64,000 bases of DNA, taken from NCBI RefSeq assembly GCF_034932185.1, contig NZ_JAYGHW010000092.1, positions 51,500-115,499 of the forward strand, written 5' to 3'. The DNA is from Spirulina sp034932185 (lineage in GTDB: Bacteria; Cyanobacteriota; Cyanobacteriia; Cyanobacteriales; Spirulinaceae). The notes under the pieces were generated by a model. The model searched no databases. It saw nothing but the letters and a program-made list of their open reading frames with translations, and was not told where the DNA came from. The position numbers and the translations under genes were made by a program. Of the stretch, positions 34,949 to 43,850 are shown in pieces. Each line of letters starts with the position of its first letter. Within the stretch, counting starts at the first letter, position 1.

Positions 34949-34975
34949 CTGACAACCGCCGAAGGCGATCGCCAG
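34949..34975 (-). terminator. Intrinsic terminator of psbO
   Basis: Two 12-base arms (34949-34960 and 34964-34975) pair completely when G-U pairs are allowed. On the minus strand the stem is capped by a TTC/UUCG-type loop and followed by seven T, an A and seven more T. It is a strong Rho-independent terminator 32 bp after psbO. Confidence 0.93.
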
Positions 34976-35007
34976 ATTCAGACTCAAAACTCGACTGGAA
35001 ATGGGGT

Positions 35008-35841
35008 CTAGGCTTTGGGTTCAACCCGAGCGTAGAAACTCCCCTTAATTTTCACTTCTTCAGGATCATCAGCCCCTAAATCCGTATCCGAAGGCTGCAC
35101 GCTCACGAAAGTGCCAGCAATTTCCCCGGTTTCTCCATCAACTTTGGTGATCTGTAAAGACATTTCACCTTCGCCGGTTTGATAGCGTTTGACGTTGGCG
35201 CGGTTCAATTGCTCCTCATCGGCTCCCGCAGGAAGCGCGACGGCATTATCATAACCACTGGCCACACCCCGACCCTTGGGATCAAGGAACACAGAACCCC
35301 GGTAGGAAGGCACAAAGAATTTCCCTTCAAAATCCGTCGAAGCATTTAACGTATCAAAACCTGGCTCAGTTTTGCCGTCAAAATGCTTGACCGTGAACAT
35401 GAACGGCACTTGCTCGCCACCGGGCAGCAGGATCGTAATCGGTTGGAAATCAATCCCTGCCTCTTCTGTAAAGGACAAAACCCCATTGCTATCAGCGGTT
35501 AGCGTGCCGCTGATGGCCGCTAAACTGGAGGTGTAGCGGGTCAAGACTTTGCCTTCCACAAACTCCGGATTTTGACGTTTGTTGGTGGGTTCTTCCTTAA
35601 CGAAGTATTGCTTCGGCTCTAAGCACATGCCGGTGATTTCATAGGCTTTACCCGGAGCAATGGCGATCGTCCCCCGGGCAGTTTCGTCTAACTCCGGGCA
35701 ACCATTGGCTAGCCCCGTATTGACGATTTCGTCATAGGTCAGTTGGCGATTGGTGGCATTGGCCGGCCCATCACTACAGGCGGTCAGTAGCCCTAGGCAT
35801 AGGGCAAAAAAAGCAATCAGTAGTCCGCGATAATACTTCAT
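35008..35841 (-). CDS. psbO: Photosystem II manganese-stabilising protein PsbO
   Basis: A 277-residue extrinsic subunit on the lumen side of photosystem II that stabilises the oxygen-evolving manganese cluster. It has an N-terminal export signal ending in LLTAC, which could also be a lipobox. The start of the mature protein (LTYDEIVNTGLANGCPELD) and the second disulfide cysteine (ITGMC) are conserved, and the beta-barrel blocks FMFTVKHFDG and GKFFVPSYRGSVFLDPKGRG are present. The ATG at 35841 is preferred over one seven codons upstream. Confidence 0.97.
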   Translation of the reverse strand: MKYYRGLLIAFFALCLGLLTACSDGPANATNRQLTYDEIVNTGLANGCPELDETARGTIAIAPGKAYEITGMCLEPKQYFVKEEPTNKRQNPEFVEGKVLTRYTSSLAAISGTLTADSNGVLSFTEEAGIDFQPITILLPGGEQVPFMFTVKHFDGKTEPGFDTLNASTDFEGKFFVPSYRGSVFLDPKGRGVASGYDNAVALPAGADEEQLNRANVKRYQTGEGEMSLQITKVDGETGEIAGTFVSVQPSDTDLGADDPEEVKIKGSFYARVEPKA

Positions 35842-36253
35842 GATTAACCTCGTTTTTGTCAATCTCTGCGTTTAAAAAATAGCCGCAAGCAGTTGAGATC
35901 GCCGTTGAACATCTCTAAAATGGCTGCGTTTGGATGACAAGCTCAACATCCAGTAGGGCCGCTGCAATTCTAGTCAATAGGGGTTTGACCTCCCAGATTG
36001 TGCTGATGTTTTCACGATCTCACTTAGGCTGTCGTGGGGTTGAAACACCCCACATTCAAAGTTTTGGCGCAACTTTTGCATAAAGCACATTGTACACGGG
36101 TACGTTCCTTTTCCTTAACGGGTTGGGGCGATCGCCCCAAATCCGTTCAACCCACGAGAAATCAAGGCGATCGCCCCCCCCAATCCCGACAGGGAACCGC
36201 TTAGGCGTATGATTTGAGGGAGCATTGGCTCTGTTTGCTGTTTACTTGTACCT
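35842..36253. other. Intergenic region between psbO and a small gene
   Basis: The 412-bp divergent spacer holds the psbO leader and promoter. A 7-bp inverted repeat around a 6-base loop lies at 36034-36053 (GTGGGGT/ACCCCAC), and two HIP1 sites lie at about 36128 and 36168, the first inside a larger palindrome. A TTGACT that could be a -35 box for psbO is at about 35980 on the minus strand, without a convincing -10. No gene was seen. Confidence 0.4.
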
Positions 36254-36574
36254 ATGGAACGCGATCACAACGCCCCGAATCCCTGCGAGGCTGAACTCAC
36301 TCGTCTTTTAGCCGCGCTGCTCGACCTCGCCCATCAACAGGAAGGCGATAGTCTAGCCACGTTAAATATTTTGCGATCGCTCAGTGCTACCCATGCCCAA
36401 ATCCGCGACGATCTTTTTCTGCCCCATTTGCCCACCACCCGCCACGATCTCGCCAATCTGCTCCGGGATATGGAGGAAACGGGGGGTTGGCCCTTCATTG
36501 AGCGGATGCGCCTCCAAGCCCTCTTGATTAACCTCGATTGGCAGATGGGAATTTACCCTGATCCGGAAAAGTAG
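36254..36574 (+). CDS. Small conserved protein, unknown function
   Basis: A 106-residue, mostly helical, acidic protein (CEAELTRLLAALLDLAHQQEGDSL ... LQALLINLDWQMGIYPDPEK in outline). It has no membrane segment and no motif I recognise. It starts with ATG and lies 58 bp before the phosphohexomutase gene on the same strand, so the two may be co-transcribed. Confidence 0.6.
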   Translation: MERDHNAPNPCEAELTRLLAALLDLAHQQEGDSLATLNILRSLSATHAQIRDDLFLPHLPTTRHDLANLLRDMEETGGWPFIERMRLQALLINLDWQMGIYPDPEK

Positions 36575-36632
36575 CCTCGAAGAATCAGGCTACAATTAGA
36601 CCGAGATCAAACGCTTCAGGACACCTAAAACT

Positions 36633-38081
36633 ATGGCTTTCACCCTTAATCCGATTCGCTTTGGTACCGACGGTTGGCGGGGGGTGATTGCCGCCGATTT
36701 TACGATGGAGCGGTTGGTACAGGTCGCCCCCATTGCTGCGACGGTGTTGGCGGCAAACTATGGCCATGTGGAGCAAAATCGGCTAATCATTGTCGGTTAC
36801 GATCGCCGCTTTATGGCGGAAACCTTTGCCCAGGCCGCAGCGGAAGCGGTGCAGGCCATTGGCTTTGATGTGTTGTTGGCGGAGAGTTACGCCCCCACGC
36901 CGGCCTTTTCTTGGGCCGCGAAAGCGCAAGGGGCCTTAGGGGCTTTGGTGTTAACCGCTAGCCATAACCCCGCCAGCTATTTGGGTTTAAAGGTGAAAGG
37001 CTGGTTTGGGGGGTCGGTGACGGCGGAAATTACGGAGCAGATTGAGGCCCGGCTAGGGGAAGCTCTGCCCCAGGATGTCACCCCCGGAACCCTCAACCGC
37101 TTTGATCCTTGGGAAAGCTATTGCGGAGCATTACGGCAAAAGGTGGATGTGGGGCGGATTCGCGAGGCGATCGCCTCTGGCTCCCTCCAGGTTTATGCTG
37201 ATGTGATGCATGGGGCGGCGGCCACGGGGTTAGAGCGGCTGCTAGGGATTGCGATTCATGAACTCCATAGCGATCGCGATCCCCTCTTTGGCGGCGGCGC
37301 ACCGGAACCGCTCCCCAAATACTTAACGGAAATCATGGCGACGATCCGCGCTGCTGCTACAAATCAAGAGCCGGGGATTCGGGTCGGATTGGTGTTTGAT
37401 GGGGATTGCGATCGCATTGCCGCCATTGATGGCCAAGGGGAGTTTCGCAGTTCTCAGGTTTTGATCCCGATTTTGATTGAGCATTTATCGACCCATAAGG
37501 GGTTTACCGGGGAAATTGTCAAAACGGTGAGCGGCTCGGATCTGATTCCCAAATTAGCCCAACGGCTCAATATTCCCCTGTTTGAAACCCCCATTGGCTA
37601 TAAATACATTGGCGATCGGATGCTGCAAACTGATGTCCTCATCGGTGGGGAGGAATCCGGCGGCATTGGCTACGGCACACACATTCCGGAACGGGACGCG
37701 TTGTTATCGGCCCTCTATCTATTGGAGGCGTTGGTGGAATCGGGCCAAGATATTGGCGATCGCCACCGTCAACTCCAGGCCTCCGTAGGCTTCACCTCCA
37801 CCTATGACCGCATTGATCTCCCCCTGGCAACAATGGCGGTGCGCAATGCCCTCGTGGAGCGGCTCCAGGCGGCAGTTCCGGAAACTGTGGCGGGGAAAGC
37901 AGTCACGGATTGTTTAAGCATTGATGGTTATAAGCTACGGTTAGCCGATGGCAGTTGGCTGCTGATCCGCTTCAGCGGCACAGAGCCGGTTTTGCGGCTC
38001 TATTGCGAGGCGGCCACGATGGAGACAGTGCAGGAAATCCTCCATTGGGCCAAGGATTGGGCCAATTCCACAGCGGTTTAA
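36633..38081 (+). CDS. Phosphoglucomutase / phosphomannomutase family enzyme
   Basis: A 482-residue alpha-D-phosphohexomutase. It has the catalytic phosphoserine loop VLTASHNPASY, the metal-binding loop DGDCDR, the sugar-binding loop GGEESGG and the phosphate-binding loop RFSGTEPVLR. The N-terminal motif FGTDGWRG is typical of the family. It interconverts 1- and 6-phosphates of glucose or mannose, feeding glycogen and cell-envelope polysaccharides. The exact sugar cannot be fixed from sequence. Confidence 0.92.
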   Translation: MAFTLNPIRFGTDGWRGVIAADFTMERLVQVAPIAATVLAANYGHVEQNRLIIVGYDRRFMAETFAQAAAEAVQAIGFDVLLAESYAPTPAFSWAAKAQGALGALVLTASHNPASYLGLKVKGWFGGSVTAEITEQIEARLGEALPQDVTPGTLNRFDPWESYCGALRQKVDVGRIREAIASGSLQVYADVMHGAAATGLERLLGIAIHELHSDRDPLFGGGAPEPLPKYLTEIMATIRAAATNQEPGIRVGLVFDGDCDRIAAIDGQGEFRSSQVLIPILIEHLSTHKGFTGEIVKTVSGSDLIPKLAQRLNIPLFETPIGYKYIGDRMLQTDVLIGGEESGGIGYGTHIPERDALLSALYLLEALVESGQDIGDRHRQLQASVGFTSTYDRIDLPLATMAVRNALVERLQAAVPETVAGKAVTDCLSIDGYKLRLADGSWLLIRFSGTEPVLRLYCEAATMETVQEILHWAKDWANSTAV

Positions 38082-38595
38082 CAGAAGCATTCCAACGTTT
38101 GCCAGTTGCTGCCAAAAACCCCACCCCCTACCCCGACCAGGAGAAAATTTCTGAAAAACTTTCCCCTCCTCGTTCCCCTCCTCGTTGGGGTGCTCGTAGG
38201 GCGGGGTGGGTTCCGGTTGCCAAATTGAGATGTACTCCGTATATTCACTGAGTTAAAATTATTTCTTCAGCGAAAATCCAAGAATATACGGACAAAGCTT
38301 GTGAAATTGAAAATCACTTGTTGTGTAGCTCTACCAATGCTTTATAAAGACACTAATTTTGATGAAAAGTCTGTAAAGATAGCTTGAACCCTATTGTCAT
38401 GGGGAAAACTCGCCATTAGGATAGGATTGTTCAGGAAAAGATTTTTTCCCCCTAAGCCTTCAATGCTTTCCCACAAGCACAGCTTAGATTCTCCAGAGAA
38501 AAGTTAAACGACTTCCCCCACCGACGCAGTGGCTCAGGTTGCCTCCATCTACTAAAAACTTTTGATGTCCTTACTATAGATAAATTGGGAGCGTG
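38082..38595. other. Intergenic region before the PEP-CTERM gene
   Basis: About 510 bp with no convincing gene. It contains two copies of CTCCTCGTTC/GGGG-type sequence near 38165, a perfect 11-bp inverted repeat, TCCGTATATTC at 38236-38246 and GAATATACGGA at 38282-38292, 35 bp apart, and an AT-rich stretch (38255-38400). The inverted repeat could be a regulator site or the ends of a decayed small element. A likely ribosome binding site (GGGAG) is just before the next ATG. Confidence 0.45.
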
Positions 38596-39627
38596 ATGAT
38601 GACCTTTACTACCTTGAAAACCCTGGTTGCTGCCAGCGCAATTACTCTTTGTGCCTCTGCCCTGTTGCCCTTCGCAGCCCAAGCCCAAACCTGGAACTAC
38701 TCTCTTGACTCCTTCTCCGATGGAACCGGCGGCTTAATCCGAGATGGCATCAACTACAACGCCAAGGGGCAAGTCACCACAGGATCTGCTGCCCATGGCG
38801 TAGGACTGTTCAGCCAATACGAGCATTTTGGGATGGCCTACAGCGTCAACAATGACACCGTTACCTTTGCTTTTAACTCGAACCTCGCTTTGAACGGTTG
38901 GTATGACAGCGTTGCTGCCGATAAGAATATTGGCTGGGGGGATATGTTCCTCAACCTCGATAAAAGCTTAAGCTTTGAGCAGGCAAAAGCCCAAGGTAAA
39001 GTCCTCGGTATTCGGTTTGCCGGAAGCAATGACTCTGGTGTTTCGGGAACCGGGATTTTCAGCGGGATTACGACGATGAACGTCACCGGCAGTAACAACG
39101 GTTGGAGTAGCTATAACCAATACAACAACTACGTTAACGGGCAAACCGTTAAAGTCAATAACAAAACTGTCGGAACGGGCGCAGTGGAGTTAATCGACGG
39201 CATGACCACCACTGACGCGCAAACCTATCTGGGGGCCCACGGTCATTCGGTGATCAAAACGGGTGAAAAGGTGGGTGATATCAATCTCCTCGACTATGCC
39301 CAACTCTCCACCATGGGTTTAAATTTCGGATCTCAAGCCGCTGGCCAAACGATGGGAACTCAAACCTTCGGGTTTAGCTTTGCTCGTTCCCTGCTCCCTG
39401 GCGGTGAATTGAACTGGGTCGCCCATGTGATGGCAGAATGCGCCAACGATACGATGGGAACCGCTGGAACCTTTGCAGCCATTCCCACCCCTCCCCCTGG
39501 CACGCCCGGCAGTCCTGGTAAAACCGAGGGAGCAACCCCAGAACCCGGGACAATCATCGGTTCGATCGCCGCTTTGATGTCGATGATGGGTTATAAGAAA
39601 CGCCAACAAATGAAAAAAGACGCTTAA
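38596..39627 (+). CDS. PEP-CTERM exosortase-dependent surface protein
   Basis: A 343-residue exported protein. The N-terminal signal ends in FAAQAQ. The body is rich in Asn, Gly, Ser and Thr. The C terminus has the sorting signal TPEPGT, a hydrophobic helix (IIGSIAALMSMMGY) and a basic tail (KKRQQMKK), so it is a substrate of exosortase. It has some resemblance to the cyanobacterial exosortase-dependent surface protein families. No exosortase gene is in the window. A strong terminator follows 36 bp after the stop, so it is transcribed alone. Confidence 0.82.
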   Translation: MMTFTTLKTLVAASAITLCASALLPFAAQAQTWNYSLDSFSDGTGGLIRDGINYNAKGQVTTGSAAHGVGLFSQYEHFGMAYSVNNDTVTFAFNSNLALNGWYDSVAADKNIGWGDMFLNLDKSLSFEQAKAQGKVLGIRFAGSNDSGVSGTGIFSGITTMNVTGSNNGWSSYNQYNNYVNGQTVKVNNKTVGTGAVELIDGMTTTDAQTYLGAHGHSVIKTGEKVGDINLLDYAQLSTMGLNFGSQAAGQTMGTQTFGFSFARSLLPGGELNWVAHVMAECANDTMGTAGTFAAIPTPPPGTPGSPGKTEGATPEPGTIIGSIAALMSMMGYKKRQQMKKDA

Positions 39628-39663
39628 GCCTTCATCATCATCCTCCCCGATGAATTAACGATT

Positions 39664-39691
39664 ACGGTGCTGAAACTCAGCACCGTTTTTT
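39664..39691 (+). terminator. Intrinsic terminator after the PEP-CTERM gene
   Basis: A perfect 10-bp stem, ACGGTGCTGA/TCAGCACCGT, with a 3-base loop and a following T run. Confidence 0.92.
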
Positions 39692-39811
39692 CGGGTTGGG
39701 GTAGATGAGGCGCACCGAATATGCAATGGGTTGCCATGTTCACAGGTTTTTCACAACTGTTGCTTTATAGTAATGGGTATTGTTGCTTTGCACCTACCTT
39801 GATTGCCTCCC

Positions 39812-41038
39812 ATGACCCAGCCTTACTCGTTAAACTCTGACTTAACCGCTGCTGCCGTCACACCTGTTACGCTGATTCAAGGACTGGCGGCTCAATTGCA
39901 ACCCTATTGTGTTGAGAAGTTTACGGGTCAACTGACCGTTAGCCTCAATGGCGGTTTAGCCTGGGATTTTTACCTTCATTTGGGGCGGTTGGTCTGGGTA
40001 GGGCGGGGAGAACATCCGGTGCGGCAATGGCGGCGATCGCTCCTCATCCATTGCCAAGGCCTCGATCCTAAAGAATTACAGGACTGCGCCGACCTCAATA
40101 GCCCGAACCCTGAATATCATGCCCTCGTGATGCTGACGCTGCGGCAAAAAATTAACCATGGTCAGGCGATCGCCATCGTTACAGAAGTGGCGCAAAATAG
40201 CTGTTTTGATCTGATCCGGGCGATCGCCCTCGCCTCCCTCCACGCCGAGAGCGAACCCTACACCCTCACCGTTAACCCCACGGTGCGCCCCTCCAGCACT
40301 GGGATGCTTCCCCAAGCGGCAATGCTGGACTTAATCGCCACCCTCCACCACAGCCAAGGGGAATGGCAAAACTGGGTGGCAGCGGGCTTGAGCCACTGCT
40401 CCCCCAACCTCGCCCCGATCATCGTCGATGCCGCCCTCCTGGAAAGCCACAGCCCTAACCACTACCAACAACTGAGCCGCTTAATCAATGGCCAGCGCAG
40501 TCTTCGGGACATTGCCGCCCTCAAGGGTCAAACCGTGATGGCCATCACCCGCGCCTTCATCCCCTTCATTGAAAATCACCTTCTCACCCTCGCCGTCCTA
40601 CCCCACGATCTCCCCCGCCAACCCCAAAAACCCACCCCCCCAACCGCCCAAGCTGATCCCGCCCGCAAACCGCTCATCGCCTGTATTGATGACGATCAAC
40701 GGGTGCAGGCCTGCCTCCATAAACTCCTTACCAACGCCGGTTATCGCGTCCTCAGCATCACCAACCCCATTGAAGCCCTGCCCCTGTTGCTCAAATATAA
40801 ACCCGATGCGGTGTTGTTGGATCTGGTGATGCCCATCGCCAACGGTTATGAAATTTGTGCGCAAATTCGCCGGGTGAGTGAGTTTAAAAACCTGCCGGTG
40901 CTGATGTTGACGAGCAATGATGGGGTGGTGGATCGGATGCGGGCGAAAATGGTGGGCGCTTCGGGGTTTTTAACAAAAACCACCAGCGGCGCAAAGCTCA
41001 AGGCAGCCCTACAAGCCCAATGTACCCCGACGGCGTAA
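39812..41038 (+). CDS. PATAN-REC response regulator (PatA/PixG type)
   Basis: A 408-residue protein with an N-terminal PATAN domain (FTGQLTVSLNGGLAWDFYLHLGRLVW as its opening block), a middle helical region, and a C-terminal receiver domain (about 285-405) with acidic IDDD, phospho-acceptor Asp in VLLDLVMP and Lys in FLTKT. This layout matches PatA, PixG and PilG, which control pili, phototaxis or heterocyst pattern. PATAN domains are adaptor modules and can contact the PilB motor. No chemotaxis-like partner genes are adjacent. The ATG at 39812 is preferred over a TTG nine bases earlier. Confidence 0.88.
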   Translation: MTQPYSLNSDLTAAAVTPVTLIQGLAAQLQPYCVEKFTGQLTVSLNGGLAWDFYLHLGRLVWVGRGEHPVRQWRRSLLIHCQGLDPKELQDCADLNSPNPEYHALVMLTLRQKINHGQAIAIVTEVAQNSCFDLIRAIALASLHAESEPYTLTVNPTVRPSSTGMLPQAAMLDLIATLHHSQGEWQNWVAAGLSHCSPNLAPIIVDAALLESHSPNHYQQLSRLINGQRSLRDIAALKGQTVMAITRAFIPFIENHLLTLAVLPHDLPRQPQKPTPPTAQADPARKPLIACIDDDQRVQACLHKLLTNAGYRVLSITNPIEALPLLLKYKPDAVLLDLVMPIANGYEICAQIRRVSEFKNLPVLMLTSNDGVVDRMRAKMVGASGFLTKTTSGAKLKAALQAQCTPTA

Positions 41039-41083
41039 TCCCGCTTTTGAGAAAAGAGGATAGAGAAGAGAGTAAAGTTTAGC

Positions 41084-41114
41084 CTCACTTCTCACTTCCC
41101 ACTCCTCACCCCTC
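41084..41114. repeat. Heptad-type tandem repeats
   Basis: A short CTCACTT/CTCACTT/CCCACTC-like tract between the PATAN-REC gene and the convergent pmbA-like gene, of the same class as those at 21964 and 29315. Confidence 0.6.
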
Positions 41115-42410
41115 ATCGCTCACAATTGATAACCCCTCTACCAATAGTGAAGGGGTGGCGTAATTCCCCACCCAACGGACATCTTCGCCTAACACCACAT
41201 TTTTTTTCAAAGCATTGTAGACATTGCCCGCGATCATCGTATCTTTGACCCGGCCAATGATTTCACCCTGATGAATGCGATAGCCCAGATCAACATTAAC
41301 GGCAAAATCCCCCGATAAATCCCCACCTCCTCCCAAAATTTGATCCACCATTAGACCCTCGCGGATCATGCCCTGTAAGGCGGCGGGGCGATGATTGCCG
41401 GGGGTGACGATTAAATTCACTAGCCCAGGGCTGGGATAACGGCCGAGGCTGGTGCGGAAACCGTTGCCGGTGCTGCTCTGGCTCAGTTGGCGGCCGACGC
41501 GGCGATCGCAATACATCCGTTCAAAAATCCCTTGGTTGATCAAGGCAAACGCCTGGGTGGCCATGCCTTCGTCATCCATGGGGCAATAATCATCTCCTTG
41601 GTGGGGATCTTGGTGGAGCGTGAGATTGGGGGCGAGGAGCAGATCCCCCTGCCGTTTACTCCAGGGAGAAGCTTCTTCTAAACAGGCTTTGCCGCTCATG
41701 GCTTCTTCCACCACTTCCCAGAAGAGTGGTGCAGCTTTGGGGGTAAAGAGGACGGGCATCACACCGAGGGGAGCGGGGGCGTGGTCTTGGGCTGAGGTTA
41801 AATGGTCAAAAATCCGGTCTAGCAACGTTTGGCAATCGGGAAGCCTTGCCCCTTGGCTGTCGAGATCATCATAAATCCCTAAAAAATCCTCCCCTCGCAC
41901 CCATTCCACCCCTAAGCTGGCACTCAATCCGGTGGTGCTGTACCCGCCGCGAAAGCCGCGACTGTTGAGCAAAAGGCTGGTTTCGCGATCGCACTCCACT
42001 GTTAAGCCACAGAGAACTTCAGGGTAATGATCGAGGATTTGGGCGATCGCCGCCTGCCCCCAAGGGATTAACTGGGTGGGTTCAAACCAATGGCCGGGAT
42101 CTTCCCCCTGAAAGGAAGGGCCTGCGTAAAGTTCAATTTCTTCAGGGGGATTGAGTTCGGCGATCGCCTTCGCTTTAGCCACTAAAATTTCCGGCTCCAC
42201 CGCCCCATAGGCCACCGCCAACCCTGGCCGCCCCTCCACCCACAACCGCAGGGCCATCCCCTCGGAGGTGCTACTTTCCAACTGTTTGAGGCGATTGGCC
42301 TCAAACACCACCGGCTGGCTTTGGGCATTGGCGCAATAGACTTCAGCGGCTGCGGCTCCGGATTGTTGGGCCAGGGTTAAGACCTGTTCGGCCAGGGAAT
42401 AATTGCTCAT
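41106..42410 (-). CDS. pmbA: TldD/PmbA family metalloprotease subunit
   Basis: A 434-residue protein of the TldD/PmbA (TldE) family. In E. coli, TldD and TldE form a complex that trims unfolded peptides such as microcin and CcdA. The family blocks AEVYCANAQSQ, ECDRETSLLLNSRGF and GGGGDLSGDFAVNVDLGY are present. The HExxxH zinc motif of TldD is absent, so this is the PmbA/TldE-type partner. No tldD gene is adjacent. The ATG at 42410 (MSNYSLA) is preferred over one eleven codons upstream. Confidence 0.85.
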   Translation of the reverse strand: MSNYSLAEQVLTLAQQSGAAAAEVYCANAQSQPVVFEANRLKQLESSTSEGMALRLWVEGRPGLAVAYGAVEPEILVAKAKAIAELNPPEEIELYAGPSFQGEDPGHWFEPTQLIPWGQAAIAQILDHYPEVLCGLTVECDRETSLLLNSRGFRGGYSTTGLSASLGVEWVRGEDFLGIYDDLDSQGARLPDCQTLLDRIFDHLTSAQDHAPAPLGVMPVLFTPKAAPLFWEVVEEAMSGKACLEEASPWSKRQGDLLLAPNLTLHQDPHQGDDYCPMDDEGMATQAFALINQGIFERMYCDRRVGRQLSQSSTGNGFRTSLGRYPSPGLVNLIVTPGNHRPAALQGMIREGLMVDQILGGGGDLSGDFAVNVDLGYRIHQGEIIGRVKDTMIAGNVYNALKKNVVLGEDVRWVGNYATPSLLVEGLSIVSDEG

Positions 42411-42471
42411 GGATTGATGAATTTTGCTACTCCTCTCTCCCACATTTTGGGAGAGGGGCTGGGGGTGAGGC

Positions 42472-43614
42472 TTAATACAAGTCGTAACGCAATAGGGTAC
42501 AGGCTAATGTGCCGTTGAACACGGGAAACCGTTGGCTGGCTTTCAATCCCACTTCCTTGCTCAGGGGTTTCGTCGTTAAGACATAGGCTGTCCAGCCGGT
42601 GAATCGTTGTTTAAACAGATCCCCTAATTCTCGATAAAACCCTTTTAATTCCTCCGCTTCCCCCAAACGATGGCCGTAGGGGGGGTTACAGATTAACACT
42701 CCCGGCTCTTCCGTGGGGGGGCGCACTTCCGCCATATCCTGAAGTTTAAAATCTACCTGTTGATCTAACCCGCAATGGGCGGCATTGTCCCGCGCCTGTT
42801 GGAGGGTTTGCAGATCGCGATCGCTCCCCACAATGGCCGCCGGGAGTTGGGTTTTTCGCGCCGCCTCGGCTTCGGCCCGCAATTGGGCCCAGAGTGGAGC
42901 ATCAAAATCCGGCCAGCCCTCAAAACCAAACTGAGCGCGAAATAAACCCGGGGCAATATTCAACGCTTTGAGGCCCGCTTCGAGGGGAATTGTCCCCGAA
43001 CCACAACAGGGATCGAAGAGGGGGCGATCGCCCTGCCAATCGATATGGGCCAACAACGCCGCCGCCAAGGTCTCCTTGAGGGGAGCCACCCCTACCCCCG
43101 GCCGGTAGCCCCGTCGGTGTAAACTACTCCCAGAACTATCCAAACTGAGAATGCCCCGCCCTTGGTGGATGTGGAGATTGAGCCGCACTTGCGGATTGTG
43201 GGGATCAACGTTGGAGCGCCGGCCCGTTTGCTGTCGTTGTTGATCGACAATGGCGTTTTTAACCTGGAGAGCAGTGAAATGGGTATGGTTCAACTCCGTG
43301 TTTCCCCCCGTGCAGTCCACCGCTAGGGTCTGTTCCGGGGAGAGATAATTCCGCCAATCCACTAGTTGCACTTCCCGATATAACTGTTTAGCATGGGAGC
43401 AAGGAAATTCAAGAATAGGGACGAATACCCGGAAGATTGTTCTCGCCCAAAGATTAACGCGGTAAAGCAGGCGGCGATCTGAGTCAGCAGACCCATCGCC
43501 CCAAAACTCCACCCCAGTAAATTGGGGCTTCACCTCCGTTGCTCCGAGGGTTTTCAATTCTTTCGCAGCGATGGCCTCTAGGCCCCGCGCAACTGTTGCA
43601 AAGTAACGTACCAT
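42472..43614 (-). CDS. THUMP-domain RNA guanine N2-methyltransferase
   Basis: A 380-residue RNA methyltransferase like the N-terminal half of RlmKL (YcbY) or YpsC. An N-terminal ferredoxin-like/THUMP domain precedes the Rossmann methyltransferase with FDPCCGSGTIPLEA for AdoMet binding and the catalytic NPPYGHR. The likely target is a guanine N2 in 23S rRNA. The second, RlmK half is absent, as in many Gram-positives and cyanobacteria. The ATG at 43614 is preferred; an in-frame start five codons upstream is possible. Confidence 0.87.
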   Translation of the reverse strand: MVRYFATVARGLEAIAAKELKTLGATEVKPQFTGVEFWGDGSADSDRRLLYRVNLWARTIFRVFVPILEFPCSHAKQLYREVQLVDWRNYLSPEQTLAVDCTGGNTELNHTHFTALQVKNAIVDQQRQQTGRRSNVDPHNPQVRLNLHIHQGRGILSLDSSGSSLHRRGYRPGVGVAPLKETLAAALLAHIDWQGDRPLFDPCCGSGTIPLEAGLKALNIAPGLFRAQFGFEGWPDFDAPLWAQLRAEAEAARKTQLPAAIVGSDRDLQTLQQARDNAAHCGLDQQVDFKLQDMAEVRPPTEEPGVLICNPPYGHRLGEAEELKGFYRELGDLFKQRFTGWTAYVLTTKPLSKEVGLKASQRFPVFNGTLACTLLRYDLY

Positions 43615-43672
43615 TCTTGCTCTTCCCATTCCATCCTTCCATCTTCCCCTGAAACGGTTCCCAAGTACAAAA

Positions 43673-43696
43673 GCCCCCTGGGGTCAGCCAGAGGGC
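43673..43696 (-). terminator. Terminator after the solute-binding protein gene
   Basis: Nine-base arms (43673-43681 and 43688-43696) pair with one G-U, and on the minus strand the stem is followed by TTTTGTACTT. A second hairpin lies at 43723-43752 (CGACCG/CGGTCG with an inner CGGT/ACCG). It is followed by TTTT on the plus strand. Confidence 0.75.
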
Positions 43697-43850
43697 GCAA
43701 GTCCATCAGTCAGGTTCAGTCTCGACCGAAGCGGTTAAACCGTCTCCGGTCGTTTTCTGTTCCCTGGAAAAAAGCTTAAGGGATTAATCGTGAAAAACTT
43801 GTGAAATGCCGTGAAATGCTGTGAAATTTCTTGAGCATCCTTAAAGTTTC

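Noticed and set aside
41090..41115. Yfr1 small RNA (ACTCCTCAC motif)
   Set aside because: The motif is part of a heptad repeat tract and lacks the two flanking hairpins of Yfr1.
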